Shown here piece by piece: positions 9,485 through 18,415 of a stretch of 64,000 nt of DNA. The position numbers and the translations under genes were made by a program. Location: the NCBI GenBank assembly GCA_964632505.1, contig CAZWCE010000001.1:513914-577913 (forward strand). The letters run 5' to 3'. Origin of the DNA: CAZWCE01 sp964632505 (GTDB taxonomy: Bacteria > Planctomycetota > Planctomycetia > Pirellulales > Thermoguttaceae). Each line of letters opens with the position of its first letter. Position 1 is the first letter of the stretch. The notes beneath the pieces are model-generated. The model saw only the letters and a list, made by a program, of their open reading frames with translations. It was not told the DNA's origin and made no database searches.

Positions 9485-9556
9485 GGCATCCCTCGAGAGG
9501 CAGAACGGTGGTTTCTTTGCCGCCGGATGACGTGAACCGCCTGTTGAAAAAAGCTT

Positions 9557-9775
9557 CTATCTCATGTTCCGGCAACGATCGGCATTCACACAGCGCAGCA
9601 GGGCGTATCTATTATTTCGGCCACCGATGCCGGAGAATTCAGCGTAATCGTCAAGGTCGGCCCGCCAGGTGCCGCTGTCGAAATGCGGAAGATCCCGAGA
9701 AACTTTTTCGTAAAAAACGACTTTCTCGAACAACCGGGCGAAAAAATAAATTCTTTGCGAAAAGTCGCCTTGCAT
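9557..9775 (-). CDS. Possible small protein, 72 residues, unknown function
   Basis: A short frame, not recognised by family. Its support is local: AAAGGAG with four bases to ATG at 9775, and co-orientation with cysteine synthase 72 bases downstream. The product is rich in Arg, Asp and aromatic residues, with two Cys near the C-terminus and no membrane segment or signal peptide. The same bases also hold a candidate rightward promoter for the secretin gene, so the Shine-Dalgarno match may be chance. Absence of homologues would remove this call. Confidence 0.35.
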   Translation of the reverse strand: MQGDFSQRIYFFARLFEKVVFYEKVSRDLPHFDSGTWRADLDDYAEFSGIGGRNNRYALLRCVNADRCRNMR

Positions 9776-9798
9776 GATTCTCCTTTTCTATTTACTAT
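9770..9798 (+). promoter_or_regulatory. Candidate promoter for the secretin gene
   Basis: TTGCAT at 9770-9775, a 17-base spacer, and TACTAT at 9793-9798. The match to sigma-70 consensus is moderate. It lies about 180 bases before the first secretin start codon. Nothing else is evident between 9799 and 9975. Confidence 0.3.
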
Positions 9799-9975
9799 CC
9801 CCCCGCTAGTAGAGAACAAGGATAGGAACCCCGCCGTTCGGTTTCCACGGGCTCGGGCCCTTGTGCCATCGCCGAGGGGGAGTCTCCTTCGATTTCCTCG
9901 GCATTTCCGATTGCCGGAAGCCACGGGAGAACAAGAGGGCAATCCTTCCGCGAACATGAATCACGGCGGATCCGC

Positions 9976-12900
9976 ATGAAGACGGCCGATTCGCAATCGT
10001 CGAAAAGACAAAATATCGGGAAAAAGAACATGGCGCACCATTTTTTTGACCCTCATGATTATCGTTTCCCCAGGACGTCCCATCGCGCGTTTCTGGCGAT
10101 CATGCTGTTGTTCGGAGGCCTGGCGGAGACGCCGCGGCTGACGGCTCAAGGCCCACCGCCTTCGATCGGCAACTCCGGTAGCGGTCTGGCACCCTCGCAG
10201 GAAGCCTCGGAAGCCTATTACACGCTGCGATTCGCCCCACCGGAGGAGATCCGACCGCTCTTGCGGGAAAAACTCGGGACGTTCGCCACCCAGGTGACGA
10301 TCGACATCGATCCGTCGACCCGGCAACTCGTCGTCGTGGGGCCCCCGGGGGCGCTGGAAATGGCCGACCGCATCGTTCCCGAATTGGAGGTGGAGTGGTT
10401 GCGCCGGCAGCGGGAACCCGCAACGGGAACGCCTCCGACGCTGTCCGGCGGATTCGCCGACATGCGGGATCCCTCATCCGAGATGCCTCCTTCCGAGCCC
10501 GGACAAGACGCCACGCCCCGACTTCATCAGTACGATCCCGCCCTGGCCTCGCTCTTGGAACAACGCCTTCAGGCCCGATTCGGCGAGGATCGGCAGGTGA
10601 GCCTCGAATTCATGCGGACCCCGGGAAAAGTGCTGGTTTTCGCGCCGCCGGCGAAGCAGCAGATGGTCGCGGAGGTGATCGCGCAACTGGATGCTGCCCC
10701 CGTGACCGACAACGCCACGATGGGATTCCGCGAACCGGATCGCTCGGTCGAAATGACCTCCGGCGCCTCGGAAATCCGCTTCGGCGAGAAGGAATCCTCC
10801 CGGCAGGATTCCTTGCCCGATTTGGTCGGGCAGGCCGATTCCTCCGGATTGATCCGAACCCGGTATCGGCCGAAGCACGCCTCGCTCGGTCACATTCAGG
10901 AAACGATGACCGCGCTTTTGGCCGATAAGCTCCAGCCGCAATTCGCTTCGCCTCAGGCTTCCGCCGATGCGATGTTCGGTCTGAACTTGAAAAAAGATGG
11001 TCAGCCTCTGGTCGGGGAGATCGCTTTTCTTTCAAGTGATCAGGAGATTTCGATCTCGGGCGACGCCCGGCTTTGCAATCAGTTGCTCTATCTGATCCGC
11101 GCGATCGATCAGCGACCGGAAGATTCGGATCGGAGGAAGCGATTCATCACGTTGCGTCACAGCGATCCGAAGCAAGTCAGGAAGATCATCGACGCCCTCG
11201 AGGAAAAGGAAGACTCCGAAGAGCCGGAGAATCCGCAGTCATCGAGGGGTACGCCGTCGAACCAGGCGATCCGCATGGTGAACTACCTCTTCCAGGATGG
11301 AGGAGCGGGCGGCGGCGGGACGGCCGGCGGCGGTGGTGCCGCGGCGGGTGGCGCCGGAGCCGGCGCGGGCGTCGGAAACGGCGGCTTGGTGGACGATTCC
11401 GCTCTCGAAGTCGTTCCCCAGATGAGCGTGCAACCATTGCCCGATTTGGATGTGCTGGTGGTCGATGCACCCAAATCGGAATTCCAACGGATCGTCGATC
11501 TGGTCGAGGAACTCGAGCGGCTCAGCGAACGGGCCCAACCGAACGTCGAAATCTACCAACTCGATCACGTCTACTGCGTCTCGCTCAAGTCGGTCATCGA
11601 TGAGATCTACATGAACAGCTCGATGTTCGCCACCAAACAGGGACGGGTCTCCTATATGCCGTTGATCAAGCCGAACGCGATGCTGCTGCTCGGCTGGGGC
11701 GAAGCGATGAACGCGATGCAGGAATTGATCGGCCAACTCGACCAGCCGATCGCCTCGGAGAACAATATCCTGGAAGTGATCACGCTCCGTCACGCCTCGG
11801 CGCAGTACCTGGCCCAGGTGATCCAGCAGAATTTCCCGTTGCCCACCAGTCCCCAGGGAAGTGCTTTTGCACCACGGGTTCGGGTCTCGCCCGACATGCG
11901 GACCAACAGCCTCATCGTGCAGGCGGCACCGAACGATCTGGCCGACATCCAGAAGCTGGTTCGCAATCTCGACGTCGAGGAGAGCGGTTCCTCGCTCCAG
12001 ATCCAGACGTTCAAACTCAAAAATTCATTGGCCGACGACATGGTCGCCGTGCTCGAGGAAGCGCTTCAGCCGGCGGTCAACGGCACGAGCGACCAGAAGT
12101 ATCCCAACTTGGAATTCTTGATTCAGGACGCGGAAGCCCGACGGGTCGTCGAATCGGGGATCATGGCCGACGTGAGCATCACGGCCGATATCCGCAACAA
12201 CACGCTCATCGTGACCGCGCCGGCGAACTGCATGCCGCTGATCACCCAGTTGATCGAGATGCTCGATCAGCCGTCCTCGACGGCCCAAATCAAAGTCTTT
12301 CCGATCATCTACGGCGATGCGCAATCGCTGATCACGATGCTCCAGACACTCATCCCGAACCAGGTTCAATCGGGCGTGCAACTGCCGGCCTCGAGCGACG
12401 AGACCTCACTGGTGCCGGTGCGATTCGCCGTCGATGTACGGACCAACAGCATCATCGCCGCCGGTTCGGAAGGCGACCTGAAGATCATCGAGTCGCTCAT
12501 TCTCACGCTCGACCGTGAAGATACGCAGCGTCGCGAACAGACCGTCTACCGGCTGAAGAACTCTCCGGCGGTCGACGTCGCCATCGCGGTCGATGAATAT
12601 CTCTCGACCAAAAGGCAACTCCAGGCCGCCGCCCCGGGAGTGGTCAGCCCCTACCAGCAGATCGAACGGGAAGTGATCGTGATTCCCGAAAACGTGACGA
12701 ACTCATTGATTATCAGTGCCACGCCCCGCTATTACGAAGAAACGCTCAAGCTGATCGAAGACCTCGACCGGCAACCGGCGCAGGTGGTCATCCAAGTACT
12801 CATCGCCGAGGTCACACTGAACAACACCGACGAATTCGGCGTGGAACTCGGTTTCCAGGATTCGATCCTCTACGACCGCAGCGTGGTCGAGGACCAGGTG

Positions 12901-13893
12901 AACAAGCCCGGTTTTCTTTTCGCCGAACAAACGGGGAACTCCTCGCTAGGAAACTCCTCCTCCACCGAATCGGAGGCGACGCGCGATCTGATCGGCTCCC
13001 AGGTCCTCAGCACGTTGGGCACCGGGCGCATCAATACCGATGCCGGCTTCGGCGGACTGGTCATGTCGGCCAGCAGCGATTCGGTGAGCATCATGCTGCG
13101 GGCCCTCCAGGAGTCGAGCCGGCTGGAGATTCTCAGCCGACCGCAAATCATGGCTCTGGACAATCAGATGGCGATGATCCTCGTCGGTCAGCGGGTGCCG
13201 CGCGTTTCGGGAACGAACATCTCCTCCGGGGGGCGTCAGCAGAACAACATCACGTTGGAGAACGTCGGATTGATTCTCGGGGTCACGCCGCGGATCAGCC
13301 CCGAGGGCAAGGTCGTCATGGACATCGCCGCCGAAAAGTCGAGCCTCGCGCCGATCAGCGAAGGGATTCCGGTCTCCATTTCCGAAGGGGAGGTGGTCCG
13401 TTCACCGAGCATCAACTCGATCCAGGCGCAGACGGTCGTCAGCGCCAGCGACGGGGAAACGGTCGTCTTGGGCGGTTTGATCACCAAGGAGACGCAGGAC
13501 TTGAATCGCCGCGTCCCGATCATCGCCGACATCCCCATCCTGGGACAGTTGTTCCAATACAACTTCGAGGAGTGCAGGCGTTCGGAACTGTTGATCATCA
13601 TGACGCCCCGGATCATCGAGGAAGGAGAGGATATGGAAAAGATCAAAGAGGTGGAAGCTGCCCGGATGAACTGGTGCCTCTCCGACGTGAAGAAACTGCA
13701 TGGAGAGATCGGCGTCTGGGACGTGCGCACGCAGATTCCCATGAAAGACGGCGTGAAGACGATTCGTCCGGAGTACGTCGACCCACGGCAACTGGGTGAA
13801 CTCTCGATACCTTCCGAATTCGGGAACGAGCAAATCCCGCCTCCGCCTCCGACCGAGACGGTGCCGACCCCGGGGGGCACGCCGATGGACTGA
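9976..13893 (+). CDS. Very long secretin (GspD/PilQ-type outer-membrane channel)
   Basis: A 1305-residue exported protein. A hydrophobic signal segment (AFLAIMLLFGG) follows a long basic N-terminus; MAHHFF at 10030 is an alternative start. The body consists of many secretin-N1-like repeats of the form 'L.h..A......l...' followed by 'D.RTNSLIV.A' (for example PDMRTNSLIVQA, DIRNNTLIVTA, DVRTNSIIAAG, ENVTNSLIISA). A Gly/Ala-rich run occurs at about residues 442-472. The C-terminal channel domain (about 932-1215) has VPRVSG, ITLENVGLILGVTPRIS, VVLGGLI and the terminal LLIIMTPRII. It would form an oligomeric pore for type II-like secretion or pilus-type machines. It is about twice the usual GspD length (~650). 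The next gene is a lipoprotein that may act as a partner or pilotin (inference). Confidence 0.85.
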   Translation: MKTADSQSSKRQNIGKKNMAHHFFDPHDYRFPRTSHRAFLAIMLLFGGLAETPRLTAQGPPPSIGNSGSGLAPSQEASEAYYTLRFAPPEEIRPLLREKLGTFATQVTIDIDPSTRQLVVVGPPGALEMADRIVPELEVEWLRRQREPATGTPPTLSGGFADMRDPSSEMPPSEPGQDATPRLHQYDPALASLLEQRLQARFGEDRQVSLEFMRTPGKVLVFAPPAKQQMVAEVIAQLDAAPVTDNATMGFREPDRSVEMTSGASEIRFGEKESSRQDSLPDLVGQADSSGLIRTRYRPKHASLGHIQETMTALLADKLQPQFASPQASADAMFGLNLKKDGQPLVGEIAFLSSDQEISISGDARLCNQLLYLIRAIDQRPEDSDRRKRFITLRHSDPKQVRKIIDALEEKEDSEEPENPQSSRGTPSNQAIRMVNYLFQDGGAGGGGTAGGGGAAAGGAGAGAGVGNGGLVDDSALEVVPQMSVQPLPDLDVLVVDAPKSEFQRIVDLVEELERLSERAQPNVEIYQLDHVYCVSLKSVIDEIYMNSSMFATKQGRVSYMPLIKPNAMLLLGWGEAMNAMQELIGQLDQPIASENNILEVITLRHASAQYLAQVIQQNFPLPTSPQGSAFAPRVRVSPDMRTNSLIVQAAPNDLADIQKLVRNLDVEESGSSLQIQTFKLKNSLADDMVAVLEEALQPAVNGTSDQKYPNLEFLIQDAEARRVVESGIMADVSITADIRNNTLIVTAPANCMPLITQLIEMLDQPSSTAQIKVFPIIYGDAQSLITMLQTLIPNQVQSGVQLPASSDETSLVPVRFAVDVRTNSIIAAGSEGDLKIIESLILTLDREDTQRREQTVYRLKNSPAVDVAIAVDEYLSTKRQLQAAAPGVVSPYQQIEREVIVIPENVTNSLIISATPRYYEETLKLIEDLDRQPAQVVIQVLIAEVTLNNTDEFGVELGFQDSILYDRSVVEDQVNKPGFLFAEQTGNSSLGNSSSTESEATRDLIGSQVLSTLGTGRINTDAGFGGLVMSASSDSVSIMLRALQESSRLEILSRPQIMALDNQMAMILVGQRVPRVSGTNISSGGRQQNNITLENVGLILGVTPRISPEGKVVMDIAAEKSSLAPISEGIPVSISEGEVVRSPSINSIQAQTVVSASDGETVVLGGLITKETQDLNRRVPIIADIPILGQLFQYNFEECRRSELLIIMTPRIIEEGEDMEKIKEVEAARMNWCLSDVKKLHGEIGVWDVRTQIPMKDGVKTIRPEYVDPRQLGELSIPSEFGNEQIPPPPPTETVPTPGGTPMD

Positions 13894-13970
13894 TTCGGTC
13901 TTCCCGAAGCATGACCCGCATTCATTGAGAAGATTCCTATGTTCCCCCCGCCAGGGAAAGGTTTGCCACG

Positions 13971-15572
13971 ATGCCCAATCGATCCCCCCACAAGAAACGA
14001 CGCCACATTTTTCGAACGATCTTCGGGACGCTGCTCGCCGGAGCGATGGTGACGATGCTCGGTTGCTCCTCGATGAAGCTCCCGAGTCCCTCGGAACTGG
14101 ATGTTTCCCTTAAGGGCGTGAAGAAGAAACGTCCCACGTCGATCATCGCATTCTGGAAGCCGGCTTACCAGACGATCCCCAACGGCAAGCCGATCCGGGG
14201 ATTCGGCGGGCGATTGCAGTTCATCAACGACGAGAAGAAGACCACGCCGCTTCGGGTCGAAGGCGATCTGACGGTCTACGTCTTCGATGCCTCGGTGGAC
14301 GATCCCGAGAAGACCAAACCGCTTCGGATCTATGAATTCCTGGCGCAAGATCTTTCGGATCACTACACGAAATCGGACCTGGGGCACGTCTACGATTTTT
14401 GGATCCCGATCGACGAAATCGGCAACGAGGAGCAGCAGTTGTGCCTGATCTCCCGATTCGACGGCGTCGACGGTAACCTGATCTTCTCCGATCATAATTA
14501 CATCCACCTGCCGGGTAGATCGAGCAAGAAAGTCGCCGAGAAAAAACAGGCGGCGGATCGCAAAGATCGGGAAGCGATCGCCCAGGTCTCTTACCAAAAG
14601 TATCGACCGGAGACCGGCGGTGGGGAGATGTCCCGGGATCACCGGAGGACCGAACGTTCGACGACGATCCGCGCCACGCCGAATTTCACGCGGCACATCC
14701 TCGGCAGCAGTGAAGTTCCCGACAAGAGTTTGCCCGCTCGGTCGGTCGAATCGGGAGGTCGCGCGCCGGTGAAGGCCGATCTTCCCCGGGAGATTCCGGA
14801 GTACGCAGGCCGAAATGTCCCGCGGGCCCCGGTGCGCGGGGATGTGCGGAACGCGGGATTTTCTTTGCCCGAGGTCACGCGAGGTTCGTCTTCGGAGAGA
14901 CCGGAACGTACCTTGTCGCGAGGGGAGAGATCTCCAAGCCGTGGCGACCGGGGGCGATGGACGCCTCCGCCGCCGTATCGTCCCGAACCGTATCGGCCGG
15001 AACCCTATCAACCACAAGCCGATTTGCCGGCGCACGCCCGGCATCAGTTTTCAGAGGGAGTTCCCGGCCAAGTGGGCGATCGACCGATGGCCTCGGAGCT
15101 TTTCCAAGAGAATTGGCAGCAGATGCCGACGATGGCGACTCGAGCGGCGCGTCCGACGCTTCCCGGCTATGAGTACCCGCCCTACGGCGGCACGTCTCCG
15201 GCGCGTTCTTCCGATTCCTCGACGAATGCATATGCAGGATCGGGTTCGCCGTACGCTTCCTATCCGGAATTCGCCGGGTCTAGGGAGCCGTCGCCGGATT
15301 CGAATCGGTCGTCTCCGACGCGACCTGGAGGAGATTACGCACTCGACGGACCCCCGGCTCCATCATCACCACCAGTTCGGCAATCTCTTTCTGACGGGGC
15401 TCCTGCACTTTCCCCTTCAGGATCGCCGTCCCCTCCTCGTACGCAAGTTGTATACGGTCCGGCCCCGGGTCGGGATTCAAGGCGGCCGGATTCGAGTAGA
15501 ACCGTCTTTCCAGACGTTCCGCGAGATGGTCCCATCGCTTCGGATCCCCGTTCCGGACACCCATGGCGTTAG
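13971..15572 (+). CDS. Exported lipoprotein with Pro-rich C-terminus, unknown function
   Basis: A 533-residue protein with a lipoprotein signal (basic start, hydrophobic stretch, VTMLGCSS; lipidated Cys32). The first ~190 residues are folded-looking and mixed alpha/beta. The rest is low complexity: RPEPYRPEPYQP repeats, then Ser/Pro/Gly-rich sequence. No family is recognised beyond a planctomycete-type hypothetical lipoprotein. It begins 77 bases after the secretin stop and is likely co-transcribed. Its last 293 bases run antisense over the BON-domain coding end of the convergent gene. That tail (residues ~437-533) may be a 3' extension caused by loss of an earlier stop. Confidence 0.7.
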   Translation: MPNRSPHKKRRHIFRTIFGTLLAGAMVTMLGCSSMKLPSPSELDVSLKGVKKKRPTSIIAFWKPAYQTIPNGKPIRGFGGRLQFINDEKKTTPLRVEGDLTVYVFDASVDDPEKTKPLRIYEFLAQDLSDHYTKSDLGHVYDFWIPIDEIGNEEQQLCLISRFDGVDGNLIFSDHNYIHLPGRSSKKVAEKKQAADRKDREAIAQVSYQKYRPETGGGEMSRDHRRTERSTTIRATPNFTRHILGSSEVPDKSLPARSVESGGRAPVKADLPREIPEYAGRNVPRAPVRGDVRNAGFSLPEVTRGSSSERPERTLSRGERSPSRGDRGRWTPPPPYRPEPYRPEPYQPQADLPAHARHQFSEGVPGQVGDRPMASELFQENWQQMPTMATRAARPTLPGYEYPPYGGTSPARSSDSSTNAYAGSGSPYASYPEFAGSREPSPDSNRSSPTRPGGDYALDGPPAPSSPPVRQSLSDGAPALSPSGSPSPPRTQVVYGPAPGRDSRRPDSSRTVFPDVPRDGPIASDPRSGHPWR

Positions 15573-16053
15573 CTTGCTCGGCGGCCCGACTCAGCTCAGG
15601 GCTCAGACGCAATCGGGGGGCGTACATGCCGGTGGAGCGATCGACCGCCTCTTGACGCCGTCGATTGACCGTAGGGGTGCGCGTTTCGGAAACGATGTCT
15701 TGCGGACGCAGTTCCGAAATCGACGAGCGGACCGTCTCCCGCGTGTTGCGACCACCGCCGAAGACTCCCTCCGAAGCGCCACCGCGTGAGAGAATGTTGT
15801 CGCCGCCTTGCTGATTTCTACCGCCTCTGTTGCGGTTGTTTCGATTGTCGCCTTCCGCGGATCCCATCACGTCTTCGAGGATGGAATTGAACTCAAAGCT
15901 CATATCCATGCCGGAACCCAAGCTCATCTCCCGGTTGGATCCGAACTGGGCGGCGGCCTCTTTCGTGGAAGACAGCATTGCCAGAATCACGAAGGCGCTG
16001 GTGCAGGCGAGCGTCCGACCGAGGAGGCCGGAGCGTCGTTGAGGGGCGGTCAT
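15280..16053 (-). CDS. Exported BON-domain protein
   Basis: A 257-residue protein with a signal peptide ending ...STKEAAAQ and an Asn/Arg/Gly-rich linker (NRNNRNRGGRNQ). The C-terminal part (residues ~190-245) resembles a BON domain: RLERRFYSNPA..., then LAYEEGTAILKGKVQEPRQKEIAELVVMMEPGVRRVRNLL. BON domains occur in periplasmic or outer-membrane proteins and are thought to bind membranes or lipids. ATG at 16053 has GGAGAG upstream. The BON-coding end overlaps the convergent lipoprotein gene by 293 bases. Because the conserved domain lies on this strand, this is the better supported of the two in the overlap. Confidence 0.72.
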   Translation of the reverse strand: MTAPQRRSGLLGRTLACTSAFVILAMLSSTKEAAAQFGSNREMSLGSGMDMSFEFNSILEDVMGSAEGDNRNNRNRGGRNQQGGDNILSRGGASEGVFGGGRNTRETVRSSISELRPQDIVSETRTPTVNRRRQEAVDRSTGMYAPRLRLSPELSRAAEQANAMGVRNGDPKRWDHLAERLERRFYSNPAALNPDPGPDRIQLAYEEGTAILKGKVQEPRQKEIAELVVMMEPGVRRVRNLLQVASETTDSNPATAP

Positions 16054-16187
16054 GGCAACTCTCCAATTGGGGGGGTGAGAGAACCGGTGGGTGCTTTTCT
16101 ATGATTGTATCGGACCGAGTCCGAAATTCAAACTTTCTTGCGGAAAAAAACGACAGGTTCACGGCGTTTGATCCATGATTCACGGTC

Positions 16188-17369
16188 TCAGGCGACCGCG
16201 CCGAAGCGACTCCGCATCGGTCCGGTCGAAGCGCTCTGAAACGCCGTGGCGACGACGGCCGGGTCGGTTTTGATCCGACTCACCGGACTGGCCGGTCCGG
16301 AAGCGGCCGGGTTGCGGACCTGCTCGTTCATCTCGCTCTCTCGGGCGGCGGGGCGCGCGGCCGATTCCCGTTCCAGCGTGGCGGAGCTCGCGGCGACCAT
16401 GGCCGGTGTCTCTTGGGAGACGGCCGATTCTTCGTTCACCATCGGACGGAAACCGCCGGTGAACTCCGGCCAGTCTTCCAGCCGATTGGAGTATTCCCTT
16501 TCTCTCTGGGGAGAAGATTGGTCCGCCGCATCGTGCTTTTCCGCTACGTCGGATTTCCCATCCGCGGCCTGAGCGGTTTTCTGTGAGGAAGAATCGCTTG
16601 CTTGGATTTTCTCTTTCTTCCGTTCGTTCAGTTCCTGTCGGGCTTTCATCTCCATCTGCATCGCCGCGGAAGCGACCCGCTGGTCTTGTGCGGAAGGTCG
16701 TGCGGGGGCGAGTGCCGCCTGGCGGACCTGTTGGGCTTTGCGGATGGTGGCTTCCGGATCGCCCTGGATCGGAGTGATATCGATCGAAACCTCGCCGCCG
16801 GTCGCGTACTGCTGGCCGTCGGGGCCGGTTCGGTAGGAGAACTGTGCCCCGCCTTTCGCATAAGGTCCGGCCGCCGCCAGATGGGCCGCTTCATGCGAGC
16901 GGACCTCCGAGTCGGTCGATTGGAGCTTCCGGACCTGACGGAGCTGTTCGGCGGTCAGTTCGACTTGCGAGGTGCCGTTGGTGAAGATGCCGGCCGCCTC
17001 ACGGGTGATGCCGGAGCGGGTCGGCGAATCGTTTTCCTGATTGCCGATGGCGGCCGATGGATCGGTTGCCGAGCTATCGGGCTTGATATTCTTGCCGTAA
17101 GTCCTCGCAGCAGAAGGCTTTTTGTCGATCGTTCCCCGAGCCTGCGGAGAGAGGTCGAGCAGATCGCCGTCGGCGGAACGGATTTGTCCTTCACGAACGG
17201 GGCGATCGGCTCCTGAAGAACGTGAATTCGGGGAAGTCCTTTCACCGGAACGACTTGGCGCCGTTGGCCGCGACGAATCCGCCGGCCGCGCACCGGCAGC
17301 CCGATGCGCGCCGAAGGAGGCGGCAGCGAACGAAGAGAACGCGGAGAGCATGATCGGCTGAACGGCCAT
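16188..17369 (-). CDS. SprA-related / putative metalloprotease-like protein (HEAAH motif)
   Basis: A 393-residue protein. A central block of about 100 residues (roughly 140-245) has LRQVRKLQSTDSEVRSHEAAH followed by AAGPYAKGGAQFSYRTGPDG, YATGGEVSIDI and EATIRKAQQVRQAALAP. This matches the catalogued 'putative metalloprotease / SprA-related' family, in which HEAAH is an HExxH-like zinc motif. Proteolysis is inferred from annotation tradition rather than shown. Flanking regions are Ser/Ala/Pro-rich and appear disordered. The N-terminus has a short hydrophobic stretch (MLSAFSSFAAASFGA) that is not a clean signal peptide. No operon partner is evident. Confidence 0.68.
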   Translation of the reverse strand: MAVQPIMLSAFSSFAAASFGAHRAAGARPADSSRPTAPSRSGERTSPNSRSSGADRPVREGQIRSADGDLLDLSPQARGTIDKKPSAARTYGKNIKPDSSATDPSAAIGNQENDSPTRSGITREAAGIFTNGTSQVELTAEQLRQVRKLQSTDSEVRSHEAAHLAAAGPYAKGGAQFSYRTGPDGQQYATGGEVSIDITPIQGDPEATIRKAQQVRQAALAPARPSAQDQRVASAAMQMEMKARQELNERKKEKIQASDSSSQKTAQAADGKSDVAEKHDAADQSSPQREREYSNRLEDWPEFTGGFRPMVNEESAVSQETPAMVAASSATLERESAARPAARESEMNEQVRNPAASGPASPVSRIKTDPAVVATAFQSASTGPMRSRFGAVA

Positions 17370-17645
17370 CGTTTCAAGTACTTCAGATAAAAGAACTTAC
17401 GTTGGTTTTTCTGTTCCCGGGTCCATGAGGCCCTACCGAGGGTCCAAGAAAACATAGCATACCGTCGGCGCGGAACGGTCATTATTCTTTTGATCGGCGT
17501 AATGGAGGGGGACCTTCCGAAAAATTGCAACTTTCCTCATGGTGAGGTTTTTTCGGAGCATAGCGGGTCGCTCGAAGGCCGAAGAACGGGCAGCCCTGCA
17601 AAGCTCGGTGGATGGTTCAAGCAAGCGACGGCCAACCGCCGTTTT

Positions 17646-18314
17646 TCAGGTCGTTTGCGGCAGCAGTTCGAGGGTCGACCAGAGGCTGGGGTTTTCGTCG
17701 TAGGGCATCGGCGACTGGGTGGCGAGGGTGCGGTTGCCCAATTCTCGGTCAACCAGGCAGTAATGGAACCCGAGGTTGGGATGCTCCTCGGGATCGAAGC
17801 CGGTCAGGGCGGTTCCGGGCAGGACGATCTCCATCCGGTAGCTTTCGCGGCCGACTTCGCTTCGAAGTTGGATCCGCTGTACGGGAACGGGGTTCGGGTG
17901 GGCCCGAGCGCGATGGATCGGCAACCAGAGGGCCGAGGGTTGATCCATGCGGGATCCTTCGCCGGTGGGGAGGAAGAAGAGTCGGTGGCAGTAGCGGGTG
18001 GCGCGATGCACATTCCGCACGTCCCGGGTATCGAGGCAGATTTGCAGTCCCTCGCTGTTTTCCGGACGCGTGGGGCGACACCAGGGCAGTTGTCTCCTGC
18101 CGGAGACTTCCACGACTATCGCCAGTCCTTGCTCGTTCCAGCCGATGCGGAAATCGAGCAGCTCCTCGGCGGTCCGGTCCCCTTCCAGCGTCGCGAGCGT
18201 CGGCAGGCGGTAAGACCGATTAAGGCGAACGGCTCCGTCTTCGACGAGTTCGGGAACATACCGGCAGGGCAGGCTGAAGCGGAAAAGGAAGCGTTTCGAG
18301 AGATCGAGCGACAT
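17646..18314 (-). CDS. Conserved hypothetical, DOMON/CBM9-like beta-sandwich
   Basis: A 222-residue protein without a signal peptide. Features such as FRIGWNEQGLAIVVEVSG, EGLQICLDTRDVRNVHRATRYCHRLFFLP and YRMEIVLPGTALTGFDPEEHPNLGFHYCLVD resemble the CBM9/DOMON-like sugar- or haem-binding beta-sandwich used in cell-surface proteins. This assignment rests on pattern only. It ends with a dense hydrophilic C-terminus (LWSTLELLPQ). No obvious Shine-Dalgarno precedes ATG at 18314. It lies 101 bases beyond the dnaA stop on the same strand, so read-through from dnaA is possible. The 276 bases to the left (17370-17645) hold no clear gene. Confidence 0.55.
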   Translation of the reverse strand: MSLDLSKRFLFRFSLPCRYVPELVEDGAVRLNRSYRLPTLATLEGDRTAEELLDFRIGWNEQGLAIVVEVSGRRQLPWCRPTRPENSEGLQICLDTRDVRNVHRATRYCHRLFFLPTGEGSRMDQPSALWLPIHRARAHPNPVPVQRIQLRSEVGRESYRMEIVLPGTALTGFDPEEHPNLGFHYCLVDRELGNRTLATQSPMPYDENPSLWSTLELLPQTT

Positions 18315-18415
18315 GGCACACCGGGCGAAGGGGGAATGTCAACTATTTTTGGACGACCCTTCATTCTAACACGCGCGCCCGTATCCCAAAAGCGGGAGTC
18401 GGCGGGGCAAGGCCA

